Positions 21,507 to 31,500 of a stretch of 64,000 bases of DNA are shown here, in pieces. The stretch spans positions 5,301,205 to 5,365,204 of the forward strand of contig NC_045138.2 of assembly GCF_008831285.2 (NCBI RefSeq), written 5' to 3'. The stretch comes from Nymphaea colorata (taxonomy: Eukaryota; Streptophyta; Magnoliopsida; Nymphaeales; Nymphaeaceae). The position numbers and the translations under genes were made by a program. How positions within the stretch are numbered: the stretch's first letter is position 1; every line of letters begins with the position of its first letter. The notes under the pieces were generated by a model. It did no database searches and was not told where the DNA came from. It was given only the letters and a program-made list of their open reading frames with translations.

Positions 21507-22340
21507 CACTTGGATCCAAATGCCTCCTCTAGACCGCAAAAGAGCCCTCCGTCCATATCTAGATCTACATAGCTCTAGATTGAAGAGCCTTGGATTCATA
21601 TTTGATTCAATTCAAGATCTAAAGAAAAAATGGATCCATAGATCCAAATGTAAGATCCAAATCCAAAATTGAGCCTTAGATCTGGATCGAAATCTTAGCT
21701 TTAGATCGAAAATTGTGCCAAAATTCAGATCAAAAACTGAGCATTAGATTCAAAAATATAGCCTATATCCAAAAATCCGATCCAAGATCCAGAAATAGAG
21801 TCAAAATCCAGATCTCAATCCAAAAAAATAAACAAATCCAAATTCAATCCACAAACCATAATCTAGATCCTACCCAAATTTTTGATCTAAATATAAAAAA
21901 TCAAGCCCCAGAATCAACCTCCAGCATGATATATATTTCAAGTTGGATCCCCGAACACACACACAAACTCCCGTCACCTTCTGTCTCGATTTTGCTTTAT
22001 AAAATACAAAACTGGATTCGAGCATTTGACATCGACCTGGACCTTCCAGGTTTGGGAGAATTTCATTCAGATTCAACCAGACCCAAAATTGTCAAAAACA
22101 GGAGTCAAATTCATTTTAACAAAAAGTCATTTAGCCCTTAAAAAATATAAAATTTTCATTTTTTTTTTTTTAACCATGATACTGGGTGAGAGCACTCGGT
22201 GTCTTGCAGAGTGCTCTCGCCATGAGGGGCCCTGCCAATGCACCGCACATAAGTGCACTAGGAGGCCTAACTTGTTAATCCTAGTTTCCATCCATGAAAG
22301 AGAATTGTGAAATCTCTCTTTTAATTTCTCTCAAGTTTCT
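21507..22340. repeat. Duplicated spacer block, copy 1
   Basis: From TTGGATCCAAATGCC through many GATCCAAATC-like words to GCCTAACTTGTTAATCCTAG (22267), this block recurs at 22992-23590 with many differences. Copy 1 carries about 300 bp more in the middle (about 21930-22190). No protein could be recognised in either copy. Confidence 0.75.
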
Positions 22341-22545
22341 CTCCCTCGTTTTAGCTCTCTCTTTCTCTATCTCTTTCTAAAAAATCTCTTTTTCTATGTT
22401 TTATCTCTCTTCAGTTTTCTCTCTTCCTTTTTCAAAATCTATTTCTCTCTTTCTTTCTTACTTCTCTTTTAATCTCCCTCTTTTTCTCTTTTTTCTTTTA
22501 TCTCTCTCTCTCTCTCCTCTCCTGCCTTTACCAAGTGATGTCAGT
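22320..22545. repeat. CT-rich low-complexity tract
   Basis: Mostly (TCTCTCTT)n-like sequence with a pure CT run at about 22501-22516. The related tract after copy 2 is at 23590-23680. Confidence 0.8.
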
Positions 22546-22699
22546 TGCGTTAGGTGCCGTGCTATAACCACGGCTTCAGTTTGATTCTTGGAGGATGAGT
22601 AGTATTGATCTTGGCATTAGGGATGCCATTATGAGGTCAAAAAGAACAGGTTCTTGTCCACCCTCTTCTTCCCTCTCCTCTATCTCCCTCTCCTCTATC

Positions 22700-22755
22700 T
22701 CCCCTCTCTTTAGACTTCTCTCTCTCTCTCTCTCTCTCTTTATATATATATATAA
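22700..22755. repeat. CT and TA microsatellites
   Basis: A (CT)n run at about 22718-22738 is followed by (TA)n at 22741-22752. Confidence 0.85.
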
Positions 22756-22991
22756 AGTCTCATTTTGCTTAGCCCAAAATCTGTCAACTTCACCAAGGCC
22801 AATATTAAGGTGCAGTACCCATGATGCTACACTTGACTTGATAACATACCTATTTTGAATTACTTATTTAATTTCCTTTGCAAGCATAGAGAACTCTTTT
22901 TTTTTCATTTAACATGCATATTCACTTTGATCCAGATTCAACCATACTTTTTTTTTATTTAGATCTTTTTTCATTCAGATTCAACCATACT

Positions 22992-23590
22992 TGGATCCAA
23001 ATGCCACCTCTAAACCGCAAAAGAGCCCTACGTCCATATCTAGATCCACCTTGCTCTAGATTGAAGAGCCATGGATTCATATTTGATCCAATCCAAGATC
23101 TAAATAAAAAATGGATCCATAGATCCATATCTAGACCCAAATTCAAGATGCAGATACAAAATTGAGCCTTAGATCCAGATCCAAATCTCAAATTTAGATG
23201 GAAAATTGTACCAAAATTCGGATCGAAAACTGAGCATTAGATCCAAAAAATATAGCATATATTCAAAAACTCGATCCAAGTTCCAAAAATAGAGTCAAAA
23301 TCCAGATCTCAGTCCAAATGAAAAAAAAAAATCCAAATTCAATCCACAAACCATAACCTAGATCCAACCCAAATTTTTTATCCAAATATAAGCCAATGAG
23401 GAGGCATTTAACTCCCTCAGACCAGTTTTGGCAGTAACGAGCATGCTATTGGGAGAAAGCGTTCAGAGCCAAGAGGGCCCTAAAATGCTCGGCACACAAG
23501 GGCACTAGGCCTAACTTGTTAATCCTAGTTTTCATCCATAAAGAGAATTTTGAACTTAAAATCTATCTTTTAATTTCCCTATTTCTCTCT
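22992..23590. repeat. Duplicated spacer block, copy 2
   Basis: TTGGATCCAAATGCC at the left, and GGCCTAACTTGTTAATCCTAG near 23508-23529 at the right, match copy 1 in the same order and orientation. Confidence 0.75.
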
Positions 23591-23684
23591 TAGGTTTCTC
23601 TCTTTGATTTCTCTCTCTCGTTTTAGCTCTCTTTCTAAAAATTTTCTTTTTCTCTTTTTTCTCTCCCTTCAGTTCTCTCTCCTA

Positions 23685-24525
23685 AGGCTGGGCATAGGGC
23701 CGGGTCGGGCAGGCCCGGTAAAAATATAAAAACCCAAGCCCGGTATTGAAAACGGGCCAGCCTGACGCGGGACGCCGGGCCCATGCAATATCGGGCCTCG
23801 GGCTTTGATTTATGCCCGAGGCCCGGCCCGGCCCGATTATTAACGGGCCGGGCAGGCTGGACCGGACTTTTGGGCGGGTTGGGCCGAGCTTTCCTTTTCT
23901 TCATTTTTTCCCCCTTTTCAAGTTTCTGAAAACCCTAACCCTTCTCAACCCTAACCCCAATATCGAAAAGAGTCAATATGAAACTGGGCAATGGAAGTCA
24001 ACCACCGCCATCCAATTCCCACCACCAACCAGCTACAGCGGACTCCCCACGGCCTTCTTTTTCTGTCGCATTCGCCCAACACCTCCTCCTCCGATAAGCC
24101 CAACGCCTCCTCCTCAGCCTTCTCCCAATGCCTCCTCTTCCGGTGTGTCCAACGCCTCCTCCTCCACCTTCGCCCAATGCCTCCTCCTCCTTCGCCTTCG
24201 CCTAACGCCTCCTCCTCCGGCAAGCCCCTTCCTCGCCGGCACTGCTGCTCTTCGCCCTCCCTCCTTGAGTCTCTGCAAGTTTGTAACCTCAAACACCTAC
24301 TTCGGTCATCATCAAAACAACGAAAAGAAGAGGAAGAAAACCCTAACTCCATTTATTTTTGAAAAAAAAATAAATTTCTTGTCGGTCTTTTCGGGCTCCC
24401 AATAATCATAGTTGCAGGCCCGAGCCCGGCCCGTTAATTACCGGGCCGGGCTGGGCCCGAAAAAAAAAAAGCCCGAAACTCAAGATTTCAAGGCCCGGGC
24501 CCGAGCCCAAGTCGGGCCTACATCT
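23685..24525. mobile_element. GGGCC-rich hAT-like element carrying an acquired gene-like fragment
   Basis: The left end AAGGCTGGGCATAGGGCCGG and the GGGCC-rich right end (24415-24525, ending near GTCGGGCCTAC) are broadly inverted to each other. Similar left ends occur at 6366 and 39509. The middle (23880-24360) is different in character: it contains AACCCTAACCC-like leader sequence and repeated CCTCCTCCTCC / CCCAACGCC units that would give Pro/Ser-rich peptides in several frames. The right end lacks the mirror of the first bases of the left end and may be truncated by the adjoining plastid insertion. Confidence 0.55.
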
Positions 24526-24540
24526 TTTTAATATATATAA

Positions 24541-24779
24541 GGGATCCTCCAGATAATTCAAATCGAAGTAATTTTATGTCTGACTCGGCCCTATATGACA
24601 TGACCGATCGATAGAAATACTCCAGCACTCCATCTTTGTCATATATTTGTCATATATTCCATATATCATACTAGATAGATATCATATTTATGGAATACGA
24701 TTCACTTTCAAGATGCCTTGATGGTGAAATGGTAGACACGCGAGACTCAAAATCTCATGCTAAAGAGCGTGGAGGTTCG
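24541..24779. other. Plastid DNA insertion in the nuclear genome (NUPT)
   Basis: The stretch from GGGATCCTCCAGATAATTC through TATGGAATACGATTCACTTT to the trnL-CAA gene matches the plastid spacer next to trnL-CAA in the inverted repeat, from memory of plant plastomes. Homology breaks off inside the tRNA at 24779. Left boundary is approximate. Confidence 0.8.
24715..24779 (+). pseudogene. trnL-CAA: Truncated plastid-type trnL-CAA in nuclear DNA
   Basis: The sequence starts GCCTTGATGGTGAAATGG and carries the anticodon loop CTCAAAA with anticodon CAA at 24748-24750, then the long variable region and TTCG. It lacks the last part of the T arm and the whole 3' acceptor strand: after GGAGGTTCG (24779) the expected plastid sequence is replaced by TGCCCAGG. 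Two G to A changes relative to the usual plastid gene (24721, 24758) fit decay in the nucleus; the second unpairs the anticodon stem. It cannot fold as a tRNA. Confidence 0.85.
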
Positions 24780-24862
24780 GTGCCCAGGCTTACTCTCTCC
24801 CCCCTTTTCTAAAATCTCTTTCTCTATGTTTCTTTTACTTCTCTCTTAGTTTCCTCCCGAGT

Positions 24863-24985
24863 CGCCATCAGCAGACAGTGCCAATGGCAATAGGGTAGGC
24901 GGCCTCCCCCACCTACCTTTTTTGAGAAGGGAGAGGCAGTTTCCATTGGGCCGCCATCAGCAGACAGTGCCAATGGCGATAGGGT
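24863..24985. repeat. Direct repeat of GCCATCAGCAGACAGTGCCA, 90 bp apart
   Basis: The same string of about 33 bp (ending ATGGCRATAGGGT) occurs at 24863 and 24953. No coding role is apparent. Confidence 0.8.
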
Positions 24986-25070
24986 CGGGGACTGCCTCTC
25001 TCACCCGCTTTTATTTTCATGTTAAGAAAATGAAGCAGGCAAGGTCCTTAAACGCTTTATGCGTTAATAC

Positions 25071-25498
25071 TAGGGCTGCACACGAGCCGAGTCGAGCTCG
25101 GCTCGACTCATGTTTAGTCAGCTCGATTTCGACACAAGCTTCATGACTTTAACTCGAACTTGACTAGAGAAAAACGACAGGGAAATGAAAAGAGTGGTTG
25201 AAAAGAGTAATGATGAGATGAGGTTTAATAACAAGGAAAAGAGGAAGCATGAAAAAGGAGGGAAAATTAAAAAATGCAAAACAAAAGAAAGAGGGAAAAC
25301 TTAAAAGAAAAATTAAAGTCCACCGAGTAGAGTTTAATTGAGTCGATTTTGACTAACTCGAACTCAGCTCGTTAACATACTCGAGTTTATGTTTAAGCTC
25401 GACCTTGACTAGTATAAAGAACGAGCCGAGTACGAGTCGAGTTTACACGAGCGAGTTCGAGTCGAGCCCGAGTTGACTCGACTCATTGTGCAGCCCTA
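25071..25498. mobile_element. TIR element or MITE with TAGGGCTGCACA ends
   Basis: The left end TAGGGCTGCACACGAGCCGA and right end TGTGCAGCCCTA are inverted repeats. Inside each end lie GAGTCGAG/CTCGACTC-rich subterminal repeats, and the middle is AT-rich with no frame. This end structure is common in plant non-autonomous hAT elements. I could not identify a clean 8-bp target duplication. Confidence 0.75.
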
Positions 25499-26635
25499 GC
25501 TACTAAGTTTTGTGAGAAGCTGGAACATCCAGATGGTGTGGAGAAAAATTAACCATCAGTGGGATCATTTGTTTTTGTTTTGTTAACAAATCTTTCTATT
25601 TCTTTACCTTTCCCAAGTTCAGCCACTCAAGATTTGATATTTCACATTTATTATTTGATTTTGAAATTTCAAAGGTGGTGGTTTAATGGTTCAGTTGTAT
25701 TCTTTACCTTGTTTTCTTTTCAACGGAAAACATGGTCAACTTGTAGCGACAGGTTGAGCGTGAGCACCAAAAGCAGATGGCTAAAGTTTTCTTTGTTCTA
25801 AATTTTGGAAAGGATGTTGACCTATTAGGGAGCATTTAGCCCTGCCGCCATTCCCTCAAGAGTTTTGGCAGGGCCTGCTTATTTTTAAAAAAATTCCAAA
25901 AATTAAGAAATTAGCATTCAGCAATATTTTTTAAAGTTAAAAAAAAATCAACATTTGAATTTTGGCATCATTTCTCTCTATAAGCCCTTTGATTTCCAGC
26001 CTTAAGTGTATTCTAACTCTTAGGTTGCATTTTAAAAGTCCATGTTTGATTCTCCTTAGCCCTTCTCTCTTTCCTCCCCTCTCTACCTTCATGTGTGGAT
26101 CTGAAATCAGGACATAAAGTCAGACCCCACCTCTTGCTTGGATTTGAGATCCATAAATTTTTAGCATTTTCATGGATTTAAAAATTTGGGGTTCTTAACT
26201 CTACAGTTTTATTATCATGTCATGGGGGGCGTTCATTTTTTTTAATTATAAAAACACCATTAAAGTCTAAAAAAATGGTCAACTTAGTAAATATTTTGCA
26301 TCAACTTATTCTTAAGATCTTATTGAATCAAGGTTAGAGTGCAAAAACAGACATCTTAAAAATCAAAATCAAAGCATCTAATTTTTATCTGTGACCTAAA
26401 TATATATAACTGAAATTCTTTAATCATTCAACACTCACACATGTAATTCAATACATATGTGTGTGAGAGACCAGAGATCGAGACCAATGTTCTTAAGTGT
26501 AATCAGGCAAAGCTAATGGGCTAAGCTTTGTGAAGCAACGTGTAGCCTTGTGAAGCATAATCAAACACGAGTATGAGGGAAAAAAAAATTGTTTAGTATA
26601 TAATATTCATAATAAAAAAATAAATCTGTCCTGTT
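25499..26635. other. Spacer, no gene seen
   Basis: About 1.1 kb of AT-rich sequence. The frame at 25559-25801 has no recognisable similarity. Nearly identical short AT-rich phrases around GTTTAGTATATAA recur at 26591, 26633, 26680 and 26730. Confidence 0.4.
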
Positions 26636-26749
26636 TTAGTATATAAAATGATAAACAAGTTTACTGTTACAAAAACGGTTTAGCATATAATATTTATTAA
26701 AAATAATGTAAAAATAAATTTGTCGTGTTTTAGTATATAAAAACACTAA

Positions 26750-27690
26750 ATAACAAGGTCCTCCTCCCACCATAATGGGCATCATCACTTCCTCTGCAAT
26801 GCTGCCATGATCAGCGGGATGGCAAAAACTGGAGACTTTCTTGACCCCGGTGAAAGCAATCCCAATCATGTCTTGCCCAACAGTGGCCATCCGTGCGGGT
26901 CGACCTGATAGCTCGGGTCCCGGTTCAGGCCCAGTAGCCCAGATTCGACCCGGTCCATCTTGTTTGATAATAAATTTTTTTTTAAATTATAAAATAAATT
27001 TTTATAATATAAAAAGTATATTTAATAATCGAATACCTGTTATTAAATTAAAAAATAATAAAAAATATTTTTTAATTATTAACGTGTCGAATCCAATTGG
27101 ATCTGACCCCGCCGAGGGCGCACCATCGAGCCCGGGCCGGGCATCAGGTACCCGGCCGGTGGCCCAGGCTAGACAATATTCAGAGGAGGGGCTGTGCTTG
27201 AGTCGGTGTTGGCTGGACGATCCCATTGGCCTTAAGCTTTCTTCAAAATCAGGCCCCGGAGACGCGTATCCATCAAGTTCACCGGCAGCAGGACATCCAC
27301 GCCCTTCACAGTATGTACCATTGCTTCCATATCGCCTCCAGCACCTCCTCCGACAGCCGGCGGAAAGGAAGAGGTGTCTTCTACCCGGCCTATTGAATCC
27401 ACCTTTGCAACCACGTGCACTGACATGAGGGTCTTCCGATCGGCTAGCTTCTCAATCATCTCCATCCCTTGCTGGACGAGTGGCTCCATGGGATCGATCT
27501 CCGTCAACATATTCTTGAGCTAGGAGGCTGTGATAAGGCAACTGGGAGAGGAGTCGGCGGCTTCGATTGACCGGAGTCATTGGAGACGGGGCCCTTGCAG
27601 CGAAGAATCGTCTGGGATTATGGGCCTCAAACATCCACCGCTTCACAGTCTCCGGCAGCGCCGTTTACCTCGGCAAAAGGCTTCGCCATG
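26750..27690 (-). pseudogene. Unidentified coding remnant split by a GGGCC-type insertion
   Basis: On the minus strand a GC-richer block holds MAKPFAEVNGAAG (from 27689), a frame with KRWMFEAHNPRRFFAARAP (27646 down), then in another frame MLTEIDPMEPLVQQGMEM to DVLLPVNLMDTRLRGLILKK (27510-27232). After about 290 bp of GGGCC-rich insertion it continues as MATVGQDMIGIAFTGVKK and SIAEEVMMPIMVGGG (26890-26770). Codon-like composition suggests a former protein, but I do not recognise the family. Frames are offset, so it is probably a decayed gene or retrocopy. Confidence 0.4.
26893..27175. mobile_element. GGGCC-type hAT-like insertion, degenerate left end
   Basis: The right end GGCCGGTGGCCCAGGCTA is the mirror image of TAGCCTGGGC-type ends seen at 39509. 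The left side is GGGTCGACCTGATAGCTCGG followed by AGGCCCAGTAGCCCAG, with an AT-rich middle. Boundaries are approximate. Confidence 0.45.
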
Positions 27691-27699
27691 GAAACATGT

Positions 27700-28186
27700 T
27701 TATAATTTAAAGTATAAAATATATTATTAACATCTAGTTTTTTTTTCCTTTTTTTTTTTAACATAAATCTGTTGTAAAGTGTGCGCCTCACCGCGCACCT
27801 CAGGCCTCTGGAGAAGGCGTGAACATCACTAGGTTGAAGTGCAACGCTTCGAGGAACCGGCGCCTCACCCAAGGTAACGCGCAATGATGGGGTGATACAT
27901 GCACTGTCTAATGACATTGATCCGGACAGTTAGAGATCCACACTTGACATGCGACTTTTTTGGACACAGTGCCTCGGTGTTTCTTTTACCTTTTTTCACA
28001 GGAGTTCGATTCATCACACAGATCTTCAAAGGTTGAAGCAGTTAAGGACATACAAGGTAAACCTCATGCTTGTATATTATAAACGATGCCAAATGCACCC
28101 ATGGTTGATCATGATCGACTAATCAAACTAAATTACCTAGTCAACCATTACAATCTTTAAATGCATAAATAAACTAAGCCACCAAA
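27700..28186. other. 3' flank of the RNA polymerase I gene, no gene seen
   Basis: About 490 bp between the unidentified remnant and the stop codon of the Pol I subunit gene. It should contain the 3' untranslated region of that gene on the minus strand; I could not place a polyadenylation site with confidence. Confidence 0.4.
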
Positions 28187-28597
28187 TCAGACTTGTTCCC
28201 GTAAATGAAGAGAAACTTTTATGTTCATTGCAGCTAATTCAGCAGCCAAATATCTGAAAACAAACGGCATGGCTACAGTTTCCATTCCTTTACTAGATTT
28301 GCATGCTTGACAGAATGCCTTCTTCGAGTAGCTTATCGCTGGGGAGAGCTCAGCAAGTGGTTTCTCAGTTATCTTTTGTTGCTGGACAATAGATGCAGTA
28401 AGAAGACTCCCACATAGAGAACATACGTCAGCAATATGGTAGTCAGAGCACGTATGGAGCCTATCATGCAACAAATATGATGCACCATGAGCAAGTATTG
28501 AGTCACGCTCCATCTCACCAAAACGAATCCCTCCGCCGATCTTCCTTCCTTTAAGTGGTTGCCTGGTCTGCTGGTTAATGGGTCCAGTGGATCGAAC
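28187..28597 (-). CDS. NRPA2: NRPA2 last exon with the zinc-binding C-terminus
   Basis: Encodes [19 protein letters not shown] and [20 protein letters not shown], then CSLCG (first cysteines at 28423-28421 and 28414-28412) and CQAC (28312-28310, 28303-28301), which form the clamp zinc site. Ends [21 protein letters not shown] and stop at 28189-28187. Confidence 0.97.
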   Translation of the reverse strand, partial: VRSTGPINQQTRQPLKGRKIGGGIRFGEMERDSILAHGASYLLHDRLHTCSDYHIADVCSLCGSLLTASIVQQQKITEKPLAELSPAISYSKKAFCQACKSSKGMETVAMPFVFRYLAAELAAMNIKVSLHLREQV

Positions 28598-31500
28598 CTT
28601 CATTAAATGGAATCATTTTATCATTAGATCGATCTTGTGGTAATGTTACAACGTGCAGCTTGACTGATCTAGAAAAGTAATGAAACCACTACAGAAGTGA
28701 AGCACAATAGAAATGAATGTAACTTGTCACTTAAAAGCAAAAAACAATAAAATCTGTTTGAACTGGCTACATAAATTTGAACAAACGGCCCACATGATAA
28801 TCATTACTTCAAAGGAAATCCCTATGTCTATGATTACCTGAAATTTGTCGGAAACCATATGCCGTAGACGCTGGTAGTAAACTGGACCCATAAATATTTC
28901 ACATGTGAGTTCAGTACCAAGAACTCCACTGTAAAGGACCTCAGTTCCATGATAACTGAAACCATAAGAGGCGAGCAATGGTCCATATTCTTCAATAGGT
29001 GTACTTGACACTGGTTTCTCACCATCCACTTGCTTCAACAATCCAGAAAAGGGGGTTGCATCAACAAAAGTTCCCTTCAGGCTACCACCCTGCCATAAAC
29101 AGCAGGAGACAGGAATAAGGTCAGTTTTAAAACTCTAAGGATATCTACCATCCACCAATATACTGTTCAAGGCATGAATCCCCCACATTCAGGAGGTGCA
29201 TGTTCAACCTTCTGATACACACCTTCAGAAGGGAAAGAGGGCGCATGTTGCATATTACAGACATGCTGACTGACCAATGTATAATGGAATTTATCTAGAT
29301 CAGCGGATAAATGAGTTACGAGAACGTCACACCGAGACATGCAACAAACTTTTCAAATAGTAGTGCTAGAAATTAAAGCAACAAACTTTTCACGTATCAG
29401 TTGTATAAATTAAAGAATAGGCATTATGCAAAACAATATTTTATATGCCTCCTAAAGTTCAAGATCTTGATTTTGGTTGCATGCATTCCATGCAAAATAC
29501 AGATACTCAAAAGCACCAAAAAAAAAATTCTAGGAAAGTGGTGCTTGATAGGCCATGAAAATTATCAAAAAATAAGGAATGTGAAGAGGAAATCTAGAAA
29601 GTACTTGAAAAGGGCAAGGCAATTGAAATTATCGACCAATTAACTTTTACAATTACAATCTGATGGCTAAACTGGGAGAGATGTAATGAAAAAAGCAGTA
29701 AAATGAGATGCATTATTGTGGTCATGCATATAAGCTAATCATCAGTGCACTTATCCTTTACGTTCATATGCACATATAGCTCATGAGATTGCATCATAAA
29801 AATAACGTACAGCTTAAACATCCAATCTTCAACCTCATGAAGTTGTAACCACCATGATAAAAATTATGTGGCATTCATATGAACCTATGTCAAGCGTCAA
29901 AAAAAGTATAAAGTCTCTAATAACAACAGGTATATGAATAAATTATTTGTTACGCATGCATATGCTTTACATATAATTGGTGAAATACAAAATGTGTTTA
30001 TCAATCAACTAAATTTAATCAGGTCTAGCAGAAGCATCTTCTCATACCTTTGCAGCGATGGATTCCAAAAGCATAGCAATTGTCATCCGAGATGGAAAAG
30101 CATGTGGGTTGATTATGAGATCAGGTCGTATTCCTGTTACTCCTGAAAAGGGCATGTCAACGTCTGGCCACAATTGAGAACAGACACCCTTTTGTCCATG
30201 TCTACTACTGAACTTATCACCAATCTCAGGCTTTCTAGGGCGACGTAGACGAATGTTCACCTGCATTGGAAAGTTGTAAAGAACATGCCTGTGAAAACAA
30301 CAGAAATGATTTTTGTTCTGAACGTGACCTGGAACAATCTGGATGTCAAGGGGAGTAAGACCACATTATTAATGACTGAGAAGAAAGTGTGGCCAGCTTC
30401 AGCCACACGAGAAAAGACCCATTTGCAGGTTTCATGAACTTGCAATTTTAATATCACGACTGATAAAGTTAACAGATACTGATAGCTTCAACAATTGCAA
30501 TCGGAGTTTGCTAAATCAAAGTTAAAACAATACAGTGGAGTAAATGTTTCTCTCTTAATTCGTAATAAGAGAGCTGGTCAATAAGCTAAGAATTTATTCT
30601 AAAACTGACCCAAGTTTCTGGTCTGGCAGAATTCAACCCACCCCTCATAGTTCATGTTTTAAAAAGGGCTAGGAACCAAGGGAACTGTAATTAAGAAATC
30701 GACGTTTATAAAGCCCTTGAGCGTCTTCAATACATCAATACAAGATTACTTTTAGTCCTCCCATATAGGGCATTATACTAATTATATGAATGCCACATGA
30801 TAACTAGCTTAGGTACTACAATGTGCTTTTCTCCCATAGCCTCAAATGATTTAGCATAGGAAACATACAAAAATGCAGTGTCAACATCTTGTCATGGTCT
30901 TGGAGGGAATCAACAGGGCTCCAAAAAGGGCCAGTAAACTAAGGATGCTACATTATTTCCATGGTTTACCAGACCGGTGCCTCCCATGGCCCAAATAAAC
31001 GAACCACGTCATGGTCTTCAGTGATTTGGCCCAAATAAACGAACAGCTTGCTCATGGTTATTGAGGGTATAGACCTGTTTGTACATGACTTAGTAGCTCA
31101 CTACAAGCAAAACTGAGCCTGGATTCATAATGAACTTACCATGAGCTGGCTCTGTTTATGAACTAAGTTATTTTTCGAATTTTGAGCCTTGACAAATTTA
31201 TATGTACATATAATATTGAATAAGTCTAGTATCGGACCCAGTGGAAAAAAATGGCTTGCACAGATTGGAACTTGGAAGTATTATGCTGCCACTTTTTGGC
31301 TAAGGAATAGCTCACGTTTTTCTTTTATCTTAACATAGGAAAAAGGGTGAGGTAAGCTGCTATACACTAATTACTCCACAACCAAAAACCTCAGCATCAG
31401 ATGACTTTTCTTTTCCTAATTTAGCATTTCTGGTTAATTACAAGCACACAATGTCGCTTTGAAAGTGACCAGGTTAACACCAGCTGCTAACAACAGCGCT

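Noticed and set aside
23812-24405. A real proline-rich protein gene
   Set aside because: Several frames on both strands are open over the same trinucleotide-like repeats, and the frame starts inside a transposon end.
24715-24779. A functional tRNA-Leu(CAA) gene
   Set aside because: The 3' acceptor strand and part of the T arm are missing, and the anticodon stem has a mismatch.
25062-25507. An 8-bp target duplication for the TAGGGCTGCACA element
   Set aside because: GTTAATAC and GCTACTAA agree only partly in any register of the ends, so no duplication is claimed.
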